Assembly (NCBI RefSeq): GCF_014192225.1
Contig: NZ_JACHXS010000011.1
Location: 62,001 to 126,000 of the forward strand
Reading direction: 5' to 3'
From: Pseudoduganella umbonata
GTDB lineage: Bacteria; Pseudomonadota; Gammaproteobacteria; Burkholderiales; Burkholderiaceae_D
DNA length: 64,000 nt
Made by a program: the position numbers and the translations under genes. Below, in pieces: positions 33,883-42,382 of the stretch. Within the stretch, counting starts at the first letter, position 1, and every line of letters begins with the position of its first letter. The notes beneath the pieces are model-generated. The model was not told the origin of the DNA and ran no database searches. It was given only the letters and a program-made list of their open reading frames with translations.

Positions 33883-34236
33883 CTATTCCTGCCAGTCCTG
33901 GTCGCGGATCTTCGCCACCTGGCGCAAGGCCATCCAGCGCCACAGCTGCAGCGCATCCTCCTTGCCGGCCGACATCCGGCGCGGACTAGCCAGCGCGATC
34001 TCGCAATCGCGGTCCGACCATTCCTCGAAGCGGATTGCCCCGCCCCGCACCACTTCCATCTGGTACATCAGGCCGTCGTCGTAGCCGAAGCGCAGTACCG
34101 CGGAGGGCGCGGCGCCATCCGGACCGCCGCCGTCGCCTTCGTAGATTTCCGACAGCGCCGCCGCCATTTGCGCCTCGGTCGGCGCCTGCACATTGTGGCC
34201 ATCCGGCCCCGTGAGCTCTACCCATGCGTGTGTCAT
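33883..34236 (-). CDS. hypothetical protein, acidic N-terminus
   Basis: A 117-residue soluble protein, probably real because GGAGGGGC lies just before its ATG and codon use looks normal. It contains VLRFGYDDGLMYQMEVVRGG, then FEEWSDRDCEIAL and a basic, helical C-terminus with RWMALRQVAKIRDQDW. The pattern slightly resembles small immunity or IMM-like folds, but I cannot assign a family. It stands alone, convergent with usp and downstream of the glycine-zipper gene on the same strand. Confidence 0.6.
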   Translation of the reverse strand: MTHAWVELTGPDGHNVQAPTEAQMAAALSEIYEGDGGGPDGAAPSAVLRFGYDDGLMYQMEVVRGGAIRFEEWSDRDCEIALASPRRMSAGKEDALQLWRWMALRQVAKIRDQDWQE

Positions 34237-34281
34237 GCACGCCCCTCCAGAAATAACGCGGCGCTACGGAGCCGGCACCGG

Positions 34282-34833
34282 TCAGGCGATGCGCCGCGGC
34301 AGCGACAGTGGATCGAAGTCTTTCCAGTCGCCGCCGGCGATGGTGCCGTCGGCGCGCTCGATATCGTTGGCGCCCAGCCTGCGCAGCAGTTGCACGGCGC
34401 GGTCCTCGTCGCCATCCGGCAAGGCGACGGCGACCAGCATGCCGGACTTGCGCGGCGAGACGGTGTTTTCACCGCCCTGCTCCGCCTCGCCCTTGTCCTT
34501 CATGTGCGAGAAGCTGTACAGCGAGCCCACGTGCGCGCCGACCAGTCCACCGACGACCGGGCCGACCGGCCCCGTCAGCGGCACCGTCGCGGCGCCGATG
34601 GCCGCGCCGATCGCGCCACCCGTGGCGGCGCCCTTCGCCAGGCCTTCCGGTGAATCCTTGGCCCCCGGCGACAGCGTGCGGTCGCCGCCCAGCGCGTGCA
34701 TGTCGTGCTGGCCGGGCTGGTTCACATAAAACGAGCTGATACGGTCTTCCGGATAGCCCGCTTCCAGCAGGGCCTGGCGCGCGCCGTCGATCTGTTCCTG
34801 CAACTGGAAGTGGCCGGCGATGATGGTTGTCAT
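34282..34833 (-). CDS. glycine-zipper stress protein
   Basis: A 183-residue protein. The N-terminus (TIIAGHFQLQEQIDGARQAL) resembles the ferredoxin-like YflT/'general stress protein' fold. The middle is a glycine-zipper membrane stretch (LAKGAATGGAIGAAIGAATV, then VGGLVGAHVGSLYS), and the C-terminus repeats the first fold (GMLVAVALPDGDEDRAVQLL). The ATG ending at 34833 has AGGAG at normal spacing; longer frames overlap other genes. A palindrome of the window-wide TGTRCG-N4-CGNACA type lies 61 bases upstream (34894), so I place it in the Crp/Fnr-like regulon. Confidence 0.8.
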   Translation of the reverse strand: MTTIIAGHFQLQEQIDGARQALLEAGYPEDRISSFYVNQPGQHDMHALGGDRTLSPGAKDSPEGLAKGAATGGAIGAAIGAATVPLTGPVGPVVGGLVGAHVGSLYSFSHMKDKGEAEQGGENTVSPRKSGMLVAVALPDGDEDRAVQLLRRLGANDIERADGTIAGGDWKDFDPLSLPRRIA

Positions 34834-34893
34834 GATTGTTATCTCCTGCATGAATTGGACGCACTCAGCTTGCCGTGCGCCCCAACGCGGTTC

Positions 34894-34909
34894 TGTACGT
34901 TGACGCACA
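34894..34909 (-). promoter_or_regulatory. Crp/Fnr-type palindrome, copy 1
   Basis: TGTACGTTGACGCACA, full match to TGTRCG-N4-CGNACA, 61 bases before the glycine-zipper gene. The -10 box expected 41-42 bases from its centre is weak here. Confidence 0.65.
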
Positions 34910-34973
34910 TAGCCTTGCGCAAGTTCATGCTTATCGCTCTGGTAGCGAAACCAGGATGCCAACGGCCCCGGTA

Positions 34974-36272
34974 TCAGGCACCGGCGTTGCCGGCATCGCG
35001 CTGCGGCGGGTGCTGCGGCAGCCAGACGGTGAACGTGGTGCCTTCGCCCGGCTGCGAGTGGACGTCGATGCGCCCGCCATGGCGGTTGACGATGCCATAC
35101 GACAGCGACAGGCCCAGCCCGGTGCCGCTGCCGACCGGCTTGGTGGTGAAGAACGGCTCGAAGATGCGGGTCAGGTGTTCCGGTGCGATGCCGGCGCCGG
35201 TATCGGCGATCTCGATCCACACCCAGTCTTCCTGCACGCCGGTGCGGATCCGGATCACGCCCCGTCCGGTGATCGCCTGCACCGCATTGACGAGCAGGTT
35301 CATGAATACCTGGTTCAATTGCGAGGCGCGGCACTCCACCAGCGGCAGGTTGCCGTATTCCTTGACCACCGTGACCTTGTATTTCAGTTCGTTGGCGGCG
35401 ATGGTCAACGTGCTGTCCAGCCCGCGGTGCAGGTCGGCCAGCTGCCATTCAGTTTCTCCCACATGCGAGAACTCGCGCAGCGATTGCACGATTTCCTTCA
35501 CGCGCCGCAAGCCGTCGATCGATTCGCTGACGAGCGCCGTCACGTCGCCGCGCAGGAAATCCAGGTCGGCGGCCTGCCGCACCGGCACCATCTGCGCCAC
35601 CAGCGCGGGTTGGCCCGCAATGGCATCGTCGTAGGCATCGATCAGCTGCAGCAGCGCGCCCACATAGCCTTGCAGCGAACTCATGTTGGAATTGACGAAG
35701 CCGATCGGGTTGTTGATCTCATGCGCGATGCCGGCCGCCAGTTGCCCCACCGACGCCATCTTTTCCGCCTGCAGCAACTGCTCGTGGGCCTCGCGCAGCT
35801 TGCCGATCAGCTGCTGCTGTTCGATGCCCTTCGCCAGCAAGGCCTCTTCCATCGCCTTCCGATCCGTGATGTCGGTCAGCGCGCCGATCACTTCCAGCGG
35901 GCGGCCGGCCGCGTCGCGGATCAGCCGCAGCGTATCGTGCATCCACAGGTAGCGGCCGTCCGCCGCGCGGAAACGGTACTCGTACACGCGCTGCCCTTCG
36001 GTGAACACTTCGGCCAGGCTGGCAACGATGCGCGGCGCATCGTCAGGATGGATGTGGTCGAACCAGAAATTCGGGTCGGCCATCATTTCTTCCGGCCGGT
36101 AGCCCAGCATGTTGAACGCATTGTTGCTGACGAACGTCATCTTGAAGTCGCCGCTGGGCACGGTGCAGTAGATCAGCGCGGGCGTGTTGTCGATCAGGTA
36201 CTGCAGCCGGGTAGGCAGCTCGGCGTCCTGCCGCGCGGCGGGGGGCGAGGCATCGAAGTCCTCGAAGTGCAT
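34974..36272 (-). CDS. PAS sensor histidine kinase
   Basis: A 432-residue kinase. A PAS domain at residues ~20-145 (LIDNTPALIYCTVPSGDFKM, EYRFRAADGRYLWMHDTLRL) with PAC motif is followed by a short coiled coil and the phospho-acceptor region VGQLAAGIAHEINNPIGF. The ATPase domain has the N-box NLLVNAVQAI, DTGAGI, and the G-box GTGLGLSLSYGIV. There is no membrane segment, so it is cytoplasmic. The ATG shares one base with the stop of mtfA (TAATG), so the two are translationally coupled. No response regulator is adjacent. Confidence 0.9.
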   Translation of the reverse strand: MHFEDFDASPPAARQDAELPTRLQYLIDNTPALIYCTVPSGDFKMTFVSNNAFNMLGYRPEEMMADPNFWFDHIHPDDAPRIVASLAEVFTEGQRVYEYRFRAADGRYLWMHDTLRLIRDAAGRPLEVIGALTDITDRKAMEEALLAKGIEQQQLIGKLREAHEQLLQAEKMASVGQLAAGIAHEINNPIGFVNSNMSSLQGYVGALLQLIDAYDDAIAGQPALVAQMVPVRQAADLDFLRGDVTALVSESIDGLRRVKEIVQSLREFSHVGETEWQLADLHRGLDSTLTIAANELKYKVTVVKEYGNLPLVECRASQLNQVFMNLLVNAVQAITGRGVIRIRTGVQEDWVWIEIADTGAGIAPEHLTRIFEPFFTTKPVGSGTGLGLSLSYGIVNRHGGRIDVHSQPGEGTTFTVWLPQHPPQRDAGNAGA

Positions 36273-37183
36273 TACCAGCTGGCCCAGGCGAACGAGCGGT
36301 TGGCCGGCACGGCCGCCGATACCGCAGCCAGCGGCACCGCGGGCAGGTCCGGCTCGACCGCGGGCGGCTCGTCCAGCCACTCGCGCGGATCGACACGGTA
36401 GAACTTCGACAGCTCGTCATACAGCGCCGGGTGGCGCTGCGCCAGCTGCCACGGTTTGCCGAAGAACGATTCGGTGGCGACGGCGAAGAATTCGGCCGGG
36501 CTGGTGGCGCCATAGTGGTCGAGCACGCTGTCCTGGCTGCCCAGCCAGGCGGCACGGCGCAGGTGCGCAAAGTCGCGCGACAGCACTTCGGACCAGTTGC
36601 GGTAGTTTTCCCGGCTGCCCAGGTACGGTGCGCCATTGGTGTGCCCCGATTCGCTGTCGAGCTGGTGGGCGAACTCGTGCAGCACGACGTTCTGGCCATC
36701 CCAGGCCAGCGCGCCGCGCTCGGTATCGTCCCAGGACAGCACCACGCGGCCATCCTGCCAGGATTCGCCCAACATCGTCTGGCGGAAGTGGGTCACCACG
36801 CCACCCGGTCCCACATCCTGCCGGGCCGCCGCAAATGCCCCGGGATACAGCAGGATCGTGCGCAACGATGGATAAACGCCGGTGGCACGGTTCAGCAGCA
36901 GCAGGCAAGCCTGGCCGGCGATGGCGACGCGCATGTCGTCCGTGACGCCGAGACCGGCGCAGCCGACGAACTTCTTCTGGTGCAGGAATTGTTTGACGAG
37001 CCGGTGCAACTGCTGCTGCAGGTCCGGGCCCAGCCGTTCATAGATGGGAACGTAGCGGCGCAGCGCAGCCAGGGCGGCCGGCGGCAGGGGCCGGGCCAAT
37101 GCGCGGCGCAATGTCAGGCGCGGATACAGGAATGGCGCCGCTACCGCCAGCGCCATGAGTGTCAAACCAAGCAATGCGTCCAT
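36272..37183 (-). CDS. mtfA: MtfA-like zinc peptidase (M90)
   Basis: A 303-residue peptidase of the MtfA family. The zinc motif HEFAHQLD (HExxH) lies near residue 170 and the third ligand is likely the Glu in TSPAEFFAVATESFF, as in the HExxH...E group. Unlike E. coli MtfA it has an N-terminal hydrophobic segment (LLGLTLMALAVAAPFLY), so it is probably inner-membrane anchored. E. coli MtfA binds the glucose-system regulator Mlc. It is directly coupled to a PAS histidine kinase here, which is not the usual context. Its leader holds 14-bp tandem repeats about 100 bases upstream. Confidence 0.9.
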   Translation of the reverse strand: MDALLGLTLMALAVAAPFLYPRLTLRRALARPLPPAALAALRRYVPIYERLGPDLQQQLHRLVKQFLHQKKFVGCAGLGVTDDMRVAIAGQACLLLLNRATGVYPSLRTILLYPGAFAAARQDVGPGGVVTHFRQTMLGESWQDGRVVLSWDDTERGALAWDGQNVVLHEFAHQLDSESGHTNGAPYLGSRENYRNWSEVLSRDFAHLRRAAWLGSQDSVLDHYGATSPAEFFAVATESFFGKPWQLAQRHPALYDELSKFYRVDPREWLDEPPAVEPDLPAVPLAAVSAAVPANRSFAWASW

Positions 37184-37282
37184 ATTGGCCGTCCATAACG
37201 ATACATGTCGCCACAGATGGGGAGCGTTGCCGGAGTTTCAATGAAGGCAGGATGATTGGCACATGAGCTGTAGTAGATAAGG

Positions 37283-37338
37283 ATTACTACATGAGCACTA
37301 CTACATGAGCATTACTACATGAGCACTACTACATGAGA
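37283..37338. repeat. 14-bp tandem repeat, four copies
   Basis: Units ATTACTACATGAGC and ACTACTACATGAGC alternate, so the true period may be 28 bp. TGTAGTAG just before (37269-37276) is the reverse complement of part of the unit, making an inverted arrangement. It lies upstream of mtfA and downstream of the winged-helix gene. Confidence 0.95.
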
Positions 37339-37429
37339 CGCAATGCATGAAGACGATGCACCAGACCTGCTTCGTGTGCGTCCCAGCCATGCTTCCGGTG
37401 CGCCGGCAACGGCGCACCGCCGTTCTAGA

Positions 37430-38047
37430 TTACTGCTGCGCCTTTTGCAGCGATTGCGGGGCGCCGAACAGCGCGGCCACCAGCGGATCGCGCGTCACGG
37501 GGCCGCGGTTCACGCGGATCGCGTAATGCGTGTCGTCCGCCAGGATGTGGAAGTGGCGGCCGCTGCCGGCCATGCTCTGCTCGCGCAGGCTCGGGCGTTC
37601 CTTGCGGGGCGGCGTGCCTTCGCGTTTCGGCTGGGCGATCGCGGCCAGGAAGGCCTGCACCCGTTCGGCATCCGGCGTCAGGCGGTAGACGGCCTTGCCC
37701 AGGTAGGTTGCGGTACCTTCGATGTAGCGGGCCAGTTCGATCACGCCGGCTTCGCGCAGGTCGCGGATGTACTTGCGGGCGCCGGACGGGGAAAATTTGA
37801 GGAACCAGGCGATTTCATCGGCCAGCATTTCATGCTGCTGCAATTCACCGATCAGTTTCTGCATGTTTTCAATGCGGCGCAGCGTTGCCGAGGTGGACCG
37901 TACGCGCTCGATCGGCGCCAGCGACAATGCCTTGCGCTCGGTCCCCGGACCCGGGCGCTCCACCAGCGCCAGGCGCGGCTTCGCGGCGGGCTGGGAGGCC
38001 ATCACATCGCTGTTCGACAGGTCGTGAGAATCTCTGATTGCGTGCAT
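37430..38047 (-). CDS. winged-helix DNA-binding domain protein
   Basis: A 205-residue protein with a predicted helix-turn-helix in the middle (HEMLADEIAWFLKFSPSGAR, then KYIRDLREAGVIELARYI, a typical wing). A basic Arg/Pro-rich region (KREGTPPRKERPSLREQSMA) and a C-terminal segment ILADDTHYAIRVNRGPVTRD follow. AAGGAG lies before the ATG ending at 38047. It resembles uncharacterised regulators or phage-like DNA-binding proteins, but I do not recognise the exact family. A Crp/Fnr-type palindrome lies 95 bases upstream. Confidence 0.7.
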   Translation of the reverse strand: MHAIRDSHDLSNSDVMASQPAAKPRLALVERPGPGTERKALSLAPIERVRSTSATLRRIENMQKLIGELQQHEMLADEIAWFLKFSPSGARKYIRDLREAGVIELARYIEGTATYLGKAVYRLTPDAERVQAFLAAIAQPKREGTPPRKERPSLREQSMAGSGRHFHILADDTHYAIRVNRGPVTRDPLVAALFGAPQSLQKAQQ

Positions 38048-38141
38048 TTGAACACTCCTTATAACGGGTAGCCGGTTTGCGCGGTGCGGGGTCACTGCGC
38101 ATTCATTGGGGTCTAGATTGCCGTTATGCGTTGTACAAGTC

Positions 38142-38157
38142 TGTGCGGCAACGAACA
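38142..38157 (-). promoter_or_regulatory. Crp/Fnr-type palindrome, copy 2
   Basis: TGTGCGGCAACGAACA, full match to TGTRCG-N4-CGNACA, 95 bases before the winged-helix gene. A GGCAAT that could serve as a -10 box is at the position expected for class II activation. Confidence 0.55.
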
Positions 38158-38218
38158 TAAAATGGTTCAAAGGTTAAAGCCACCCCGCTGTGTTCGAACC
38201 GCCACGTTGGCGCCTGAA

Positions 38219-38234
38219 TGTGCGCTCGCGAACA
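38219..38234 (+). promoter_or_regulatory. Crp/Fnr-type palindrome, copy 3
   Basis: TGTGCGCTCGCGAACA, full match, 62 bases before the lipoprotein ATG. TTTAAA at 38254-38259 gives a start near 38267, about 41 bases from the centre. Confidence 0.65.
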
Positions 38235-38295
38235 GATCGGCGCCAGTTCGTTGTTTAAAGTGCATCTCGGATCAACCTTAAAGAGAGGACACACC

Positions 38296-38562
38296 ATGAA
38301 ATATTCCATCCTGCTGGCGGCCATCACCGCCCTGAGCCTGTCTGCCTGCAACAAGACCGAAACCACCGCACCAGCCACCGACACGGCGCCCGCGGCACCC
38401 GCAGTGACCGAACCGGCAGCTCCAGCAGCGGCACCAGCCGATACCGTGACGCCGCCGCCTGCCGATACCACCACGCCGCCTGCCGACACCACGGCTCCGG
38501 CAGGTACCGGCACCACCCCGGCCGGCACCACGCCGCCGGCCGGCGGCACGACGACGCAGTAA
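38296..38562 (+). CDS. small Pro/Thr/Ala-rich lipoprotein
   Basis: An 88-residue lipoprotein: MKYSILLAAITALSLSAC is a lipoprotein signal with the lipobox LSAC. The mature part is almost wholly Ala, Pro and Thr with PADTT-type repeats, like a flexible spacer or entericidin-like low-complexity tail. It has no known domain. The start at 38296 gives the correct signal peptide. A perfect palindrome of the window-wide regulon lies 62 bases upstream and a strong terminator follows. It is monocistronic. Confidence 0.8.
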   Translation: MKYSILLAAITALSLSACNKTETTAPATDTAPAAPAVTEPAAPAAAPADTVTPPPADTTTPPADTTAPAGTGTTPAGTTPPAGGTTTQ

Positions 38563-38930
38563 GTCATGCGGCAGGCGGGGCGATAGGTGACGCAATCTGG
38601 CAATCAGCGAAGCAGCAAGTACCTGACCGGTTCGCTAATCGGTACCGCCCCGCCCTGAAAACGCGCCAACAGGCGCGTTTTTTTCACGCTGCCCTCCCGT
38701 TGGACGGACAGACGCACGCGCAGTTCCTGTTGTACATTGGCGACACATTTGATATAACGCAAGCTTATTGTGCGCTAGCGCACCGAGCCGGGAGTTGCTG
38801 CCACAATAAACTTGACGTAACAGCAATGCATAAGCTGCTATTGAAAGTAGAGCTGGCAAAGAAAAGCCACAGCGACTTCTTTCAATATTGCTGTGAAATA
38901 AACATCTCTTCAACGCATCAGGAGTTATCA
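38563..38930. other. intergenic stretch before the OmpA gene
   Basis: It holds the lipoprotein terminator (38658-38684) and the OmpA leader. A weak relative of the regulon palindrome (TGTACATTGGCGACAC, 38731-38746) is present, but it is ~185 bases from the start codon and I do not score it. No gene is supported. Confidence 0.5.
38658..38684 (+). terminator. terminator after the small lipoprotein gene
   Basis: AAAACGCGCC-AACA-GGCGCGTTTT, a perfect 10-bp stem that runs into seven T. Confidence 0.92.
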
Positions 38931-39962
38931 GTGAATAAATCCAACAAGATCGCAATCGCCGCAGCCCTGCTGTGCGCTTCCTTCGCCGCCTCGGCGCAGG
39001 ATGCCGTCATCAATCCGAACTGGTACATCCAGCCCAGCGTGAACGCGCTGAAGCCCGATTCTGACTGGGCCACCGACAAGACCGGCTATGGCGGCGGCTT
39101 GAAGTTCGGTAAGCCGCTGGCGGAGAACTGGGATATCCAGTTGGGTTACACCTACGCCCGCGCCAGCGAGAACGGTTCGCGTTACCAGCAAGAAACGCTG
39201 GGCGTCGACTTCCTGTACCTGTTCTCGCGCAAGACCTTCCGTCCGTTCGTGCTGGTCGGCCTGGGTGCCCAGCGCGACAAGGAAAACCGCTTCAACAGCT
39301 TCGCCGAGCCGCAGCGCACGTCGCCGTATGTGTCGGCCGGCCTGGGCTTCCAGTCCGTCATCAACGACCGCTGGTCGTTCCAGGCGGACGTGCGCAGCGT
39401 GTACGGCTTCATCGGCAGCGACGATTTCCGTCATGACCGTTCGAACAACGTCTACGCCACCGTGGGCTTCAACTACGCGCTGGGCCCAACGCCGCAACCG
39501 CCGGCACCACCGGCACCACCGCCAGCTCCGGTCGTAGAAGCGCCGGCACCGGTCGCTCCGCCACCGCCACCACCGGCACGCTTCGAGAAGGTGACGATGT
39601 CGGCCACCGAACTGTTCGAGTTCAACAGCGCCAAGCTGAAGGGCGACCAGCCGAAGCTGGATGACATCGTGCGCGTGCTGAACGAGAACCCGAGCCTGAC
39701 GGGCATCACGATCGTCGGCCACACCGACCGCATCGGTTCCGAGAAGTACAACCAGACGCTGTCGGAAAAACGCGCTGCCGCCGCCAAGGAATACCTGGTG
39801 GGCAAAGGCATCGCCGCCGACCGCCTGGCCACCGAAGGCAAAGGCGAATCGCAGCCGATCGTCCAGTGCAACGACAAGAAGCGCGCTGACCTGATCAAGT
39901 GCCTGGAGCCGAACCGCCGCGTCGAAGTCGAGCAGATCACGATCGAACGCCGTGTGAACTAA
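38931..39962 (+). CDS. ompA: OmpA family outer membrane protein
   Basis: A 343-residue two-domain protein. A signal peptide (VNKSNKIAIAAALLCASFAA, cleavage after ASA) is followed by an eight-stranded barrel (residues ~25-195, ending YATVGFNYALG), a Pro-rich linker with PPAPPPAP and PPPPPP runs, and the peptidoglycan-binding OmpA domain (ITIVGHTDRIGSEKYNQTLSEKRA, NRRVEVE). The start is a GTG with AGGAG seven bases before it. Upstream in-frame codons extend to 38700 but lack a signal sequence. It links the outer membrane to peptidoglycan. Confidence 0.93.
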   Translation: MNKSNKIAIAAALLCASFAASAQDAVINPNWYIQPSVNALKPDSDWATDKTGYGGGLKFGKPLAENWDIQLGYTYARASENGSRYQQETLGVDFLYLFSRKTFRPFVLVGLGAQRDKENRFNSFAEPQRTSPYVSAGLGFQSVINDRWSFQADVRSVYGFIGSDDFRHDRSNNVYATVGFNYALGPTPQPPAPPAPPPAPVVEAPAPVAPPPPPPARFEKVTMSATELFEFNSAKLKGDQPKLDDIVRVLNENPSLTGITIVGHTDRIGSEKYNQTLSEKRAAAAKEYLVGKGIAADRLATEGKGESQPIVQCNDKKRADLIKCLEPNRRVEVEQITIERRVN

Positions 39963-40060
39963 GCAGCAGTAAAACACCCGCGTTCCCGTGGGTCCGGCCA
40001 GCAACGACGGGCAGCCAGCCCGTTCCTGCCGAGCCGGATCCACGACGGACGCCGTACGCT

Positions 40061-40083
40061 AAAAGGGGCCTCGGCCCCTTTTT
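40061..40083 (+). terminator. terminator after ompA
   Basis: AAAAGGGGCC-TC-GGCCCCTTTTT, ten paired bases with T-run, 19 bases before the next gene. Confidence 0.92.
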
Positions 40084-40101
40084 GTTTATACGGAGCTGAA
40101 A

Positions 40102-41007
40102 ATGAACTGGAGAAAGTTTCCCCATATCGCCAGGAAAGTCCCCAACCTGCTGTACTGCGCCCTCATGGAGTGGTTCGACCACCGCGGCAGCAGCAAGGGC
40201 GCGGCGCTGGCCTTCTACACCTTGTTCTCGCTCGCTCCGATCCTGGTGCTCGTGATCGCGATCGCCGGCATCTTCTACGGCAAGGAAGCAGCCCAGGGCG
40301 AACTGTTTGCGCAATTGCGCGGCATGGTCGGCGCCCAGGGCGCGGAAGCAATCCAGCTGATCCTGGCCGGCGCGCGCAACGAGGAAGAAGGCAAGATCGC
40401 CACGATGGTCGCCGGCGCCCTGCTGCTGTTCGGCGCCACCAGCGTGTTTGCCGAGCTGAAGGCCAGCCTCGACGAAGTCTGGCAGATTCCGCCCGTCACC
40501 GACAACACGGTGTGGGATACGGTCCGTACCCGGCTGCTGTCGTTCGGGCTGGTGCTGGCGTTGGGCTTCCTGCTGATGACGTCGCTCGTGATCAGTGCCG
40601 CGCTGGAGATTTTCCAGCGTTTCTGGAACCGCTACTGGCCGGATGCCACCGTGATGATCACGATCCTGAACCACACCATCAGCTTCCTCGTGATCGCTGC
40701 CATGTTCGGCGTGATCTACAAACTGCTGCCGCGTATCAAGCTGGCATGGGAAGACGTGGTCATCGGCGCGGTCGGCACCGCCGTCATGTTCATGATCGGT
40801 AAATTCGGCATCGGCGCCTACATCGGCAACAGCGGCGTGACCAGCAGCTTCGGCGCCGCCGGCTCCACGATCGCACTGCTGCTGTGGGTGTACTACTCGG
40901 CGCAGATCTTTTTCCTGGGCGCCGAATTCGCCCGGCAATACGCGCTGCAGATCGGCAGCCTGAAACACCATCCGCGCGATGAACAGGGCAAGCTGAAAGT
41001 GAAGTGA
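40102..41007 (+). CDS. YihY/BrkB family inner membrane protein
   Basis: A 301-residue integral membrane protein of the YihY/virulence factor BrkB family. Six hydrophobic segments include KGAALAFYTLFSLAPILVLV (the family's conserved first helix) and AAGSTIALLLWVYYSAQIFF with the C-terminal GAEFARQYA. The function of the family is unclear; the name 'ribonuclease BN' is a mis-annotation. It stands alone between ompA and a large palindrome, convergent with the AI-2E gene. Confidence 0.92.
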   Translation: MNWRKFPHIARKVPNLLYCALMEWFDHRGSSKGAALAFYTLFSLAPILVLVIAIAGIFYGKEAAQGELFAQLRGMVGAQGAEAIQLILAGARNEEEGKIATMVAGALLLFGATSVFAELKASLDEVWQIPPVTDNTVWDTVRTRLLSFGLVLALGFLLMTSLVISAALEIFQRFWNRYWPDATVMITILNHTISFLVIAAMFGVIYKLLPRIKLAWEDVVIGAVGTAVMFMIGKFGIGAYIGNSGVTSSFGAAGSTIALLLWVYYSAQIFFLGAEFARQYALQIGSLKHHPRDEQGKLKVK

Positions 41008-41020
41008 TGCAGTAAACGAC

Positions 41021-41086
41021 AAAACCGGTGACAGGCTCCGGTTTTCGGGAAACATTTCCCGGAAACTGGAGCCTGTCACCGGTTTT
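41021..41086. repeat. 66-bp near-perfect palindrome, REP-like copy A
   Basis: Outer arms AAAACCGGTGACAGGCTCC and its exact reverse complement (19 bp), inner arms GGTTTTCGGGAAA/TTTCCCGGAAACT with two mismatches, two-base centre. It sits between convergent yihY and AI-2E genes. It is related in layout to copies B-E (54150, 54246, 59216, 59303). Confidence 0.9.
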
Positions 41087-41120
41087 CGTGTCACTGGCGT
41101 TCGCAGCTTTCGTGGCCGCG

Positions 41121-42323
41121 CTATTCGCCCAGCAGCTCGGCGACGATTTCCATCCCCTCCACCCTCTCGGCGACGACCTTGACGATCACGATCACGGGCA
41201 CACCGAGCAGCAGTCCCCACACGCCCCACAGCCAGCCCCAGAACAGCAGGCTGACGAAAACGGCGGCGGCGTTCATGCGGGCGATGCGCCCCGTCATCCA
41301 CGTGGTGACGAAGGTGCCGACCAGCGTGGCGATGCCGAGCGAGGCGCCGGTGACAAGCAGCACCATCTGCAGCGATTCGAATTGCAGGAACGCGACCAGG
41401 CCGGTGGCACTGGTGATCAACAGCGGGCCGAAGTACGGCATGATGTGCAGCAGTCCGGCCACGATGGCCCAGGCGCCGGCGTTTTCCAGGCCGATGGCGC
41501 GCAGCGCGATCCACATCAGCAGCGCCAGCAGCACGTTGGTGACCAGCAGCATGAACATGTAGGCCTGGATCGACGTATTGATGTCTTCCAGGATGTGCAC
41601 GGTGATCTTCTTTTTCGACAGCGACGGGCCGGTCAGCTTGACGAGCTTGCGCTTGAACGTGTCGCCCGACAGCAGCAGGAAGAAGACGAGGAAGATCACC
41701 ATCGTAGCCTGGGACAGGAAACCGACCAGGCCGCGCGCGCTGACCCAGACCCAGTCCATCACGCGGATGCCGCCGGTCGTGGCGGCATGGCCGGGGGGCG
41801 ATGCGGTAACCGTCTCCTGCTGGCGCTTGGCGGCGCGGCGCGCGCTGCTGCCCGCCGTGGCCTGTTCGATTTCGTTGGCTACGGCCTGGATGCGCGAGAT
41901 GGTGCTGGTGCTGGAACCCGTGGTCGAGGCCAGCAGCCGGGAAAGCTTGTGGGTAATGGTCGGCAGTTCCTCGACGATGTTCTGGAACTCGCCATGCACC
42001 TTGTCGATGACGACGACCGAGCCGCCGAAGATCGCGCCCGTGACGAGCGTGGCGCCGATGATGCGCTTGATATGCAGGCGTTCGAGCCAGTTGACGAGGG
42101 GATTGAGCGTGTAGGCGATGAAGATGCCCAACAACAGGGGCACCAGGAAATTCCTGCCCCACTGCAGCGCATACAGGAAGGCGACGGTGGCGATGATGCC
42201 CAGCGCCAGCCCCTTGGCATGGACGTGCAGTGGGAACTGCAGCTTGGACGCGTGCTCGCCGCCTTCCGCTGCATTTTCTGCCGGCGTGGCCGGCTCATGG
42301 GAAACGATGTGCGGACGGTCCAT
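41121..42323 (-). CDS. AI-2E family transporter (UPF0118)
   Basis: A 400-residue membrane protein of the AI-2E/TqsA/PerM permease family. Hydrophobic segments are FLVPLLLGIFIAYTLNP, the long middle loop region with LEDINTSIQAYMFMLLVTNV, then LHIMPYFGPLLITSATGLVA and the C-terminal WGLLLGVPVIVIVKVVAERV. A periplasmic coiled-coil region with Ser/Thr-rich LASTTGSSTSTISRI is longer than in most members. Family proteins range from AI-2 export to proton/sodium transport, so the substrate is unknown. It stands alone upstream of the bon gene on the minus strand, with 59 bases between. Confidence 0.88.
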   Translation of the reverse strand: MDRPHIVSHEPATPAENAAEGGEHASKLQFPLHVHAKGLALGIIATVAFLYALQWGRNFLVPLLLGIFIAYTLNPLVNWLERLHIKRIIGATLVTGAIFGGSVVVIDKVHGEFQNIVEELPTITHKLSRLLASTTGSSTSTISRIQAVANEIEQATAGSSARRAAKRQQETVTASPPGHAATTGGIRVMDWVWVSARGLVGFLSQATMVIFLVFFLLLSGDTFKRKLVKLTGPSLSKKKITVHILEDINTSIQAYMFMLLVTNVLLALLMWIALRAIGLENAGAWAIVAGLLHIMPYFGPLLITSATGLVAFLQFESLQMVLLVTGASLGIATLVGTFVTTWMTGRIARMNAAAVFVSLLFWGWLWGVWGLLLGVPVIVIVKVVAERVEGMEIVAELLGE

Positions 42324-42382
42324 TCATGCATCGCGGCCCGGGCCGCCCCGGTGGAGCACCGGGCGGTCCGGCCGCGTCCCGG

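Noticed and set aside
34834..35448. Long N-terminal extension of the glycine-zipper protein
   Set aside because: The extension overlaps the histidine kinase gene on the same strand in another frame; AGGAG fits only the ATG ending at 34833.
37283..37338. Tandem repeats as a CRISPR array (also 50314-50425 and 62542-62645)
   Set aside because: The units are 14-16 bp and directly adjoin, without unique spacers, and no cas gene is near.
38731..38746. TGTACATTGGCGACAC before ompA as another regulon site
   Set aside because: It mismatches the core in several positions and is about 185 bases from the start codon.
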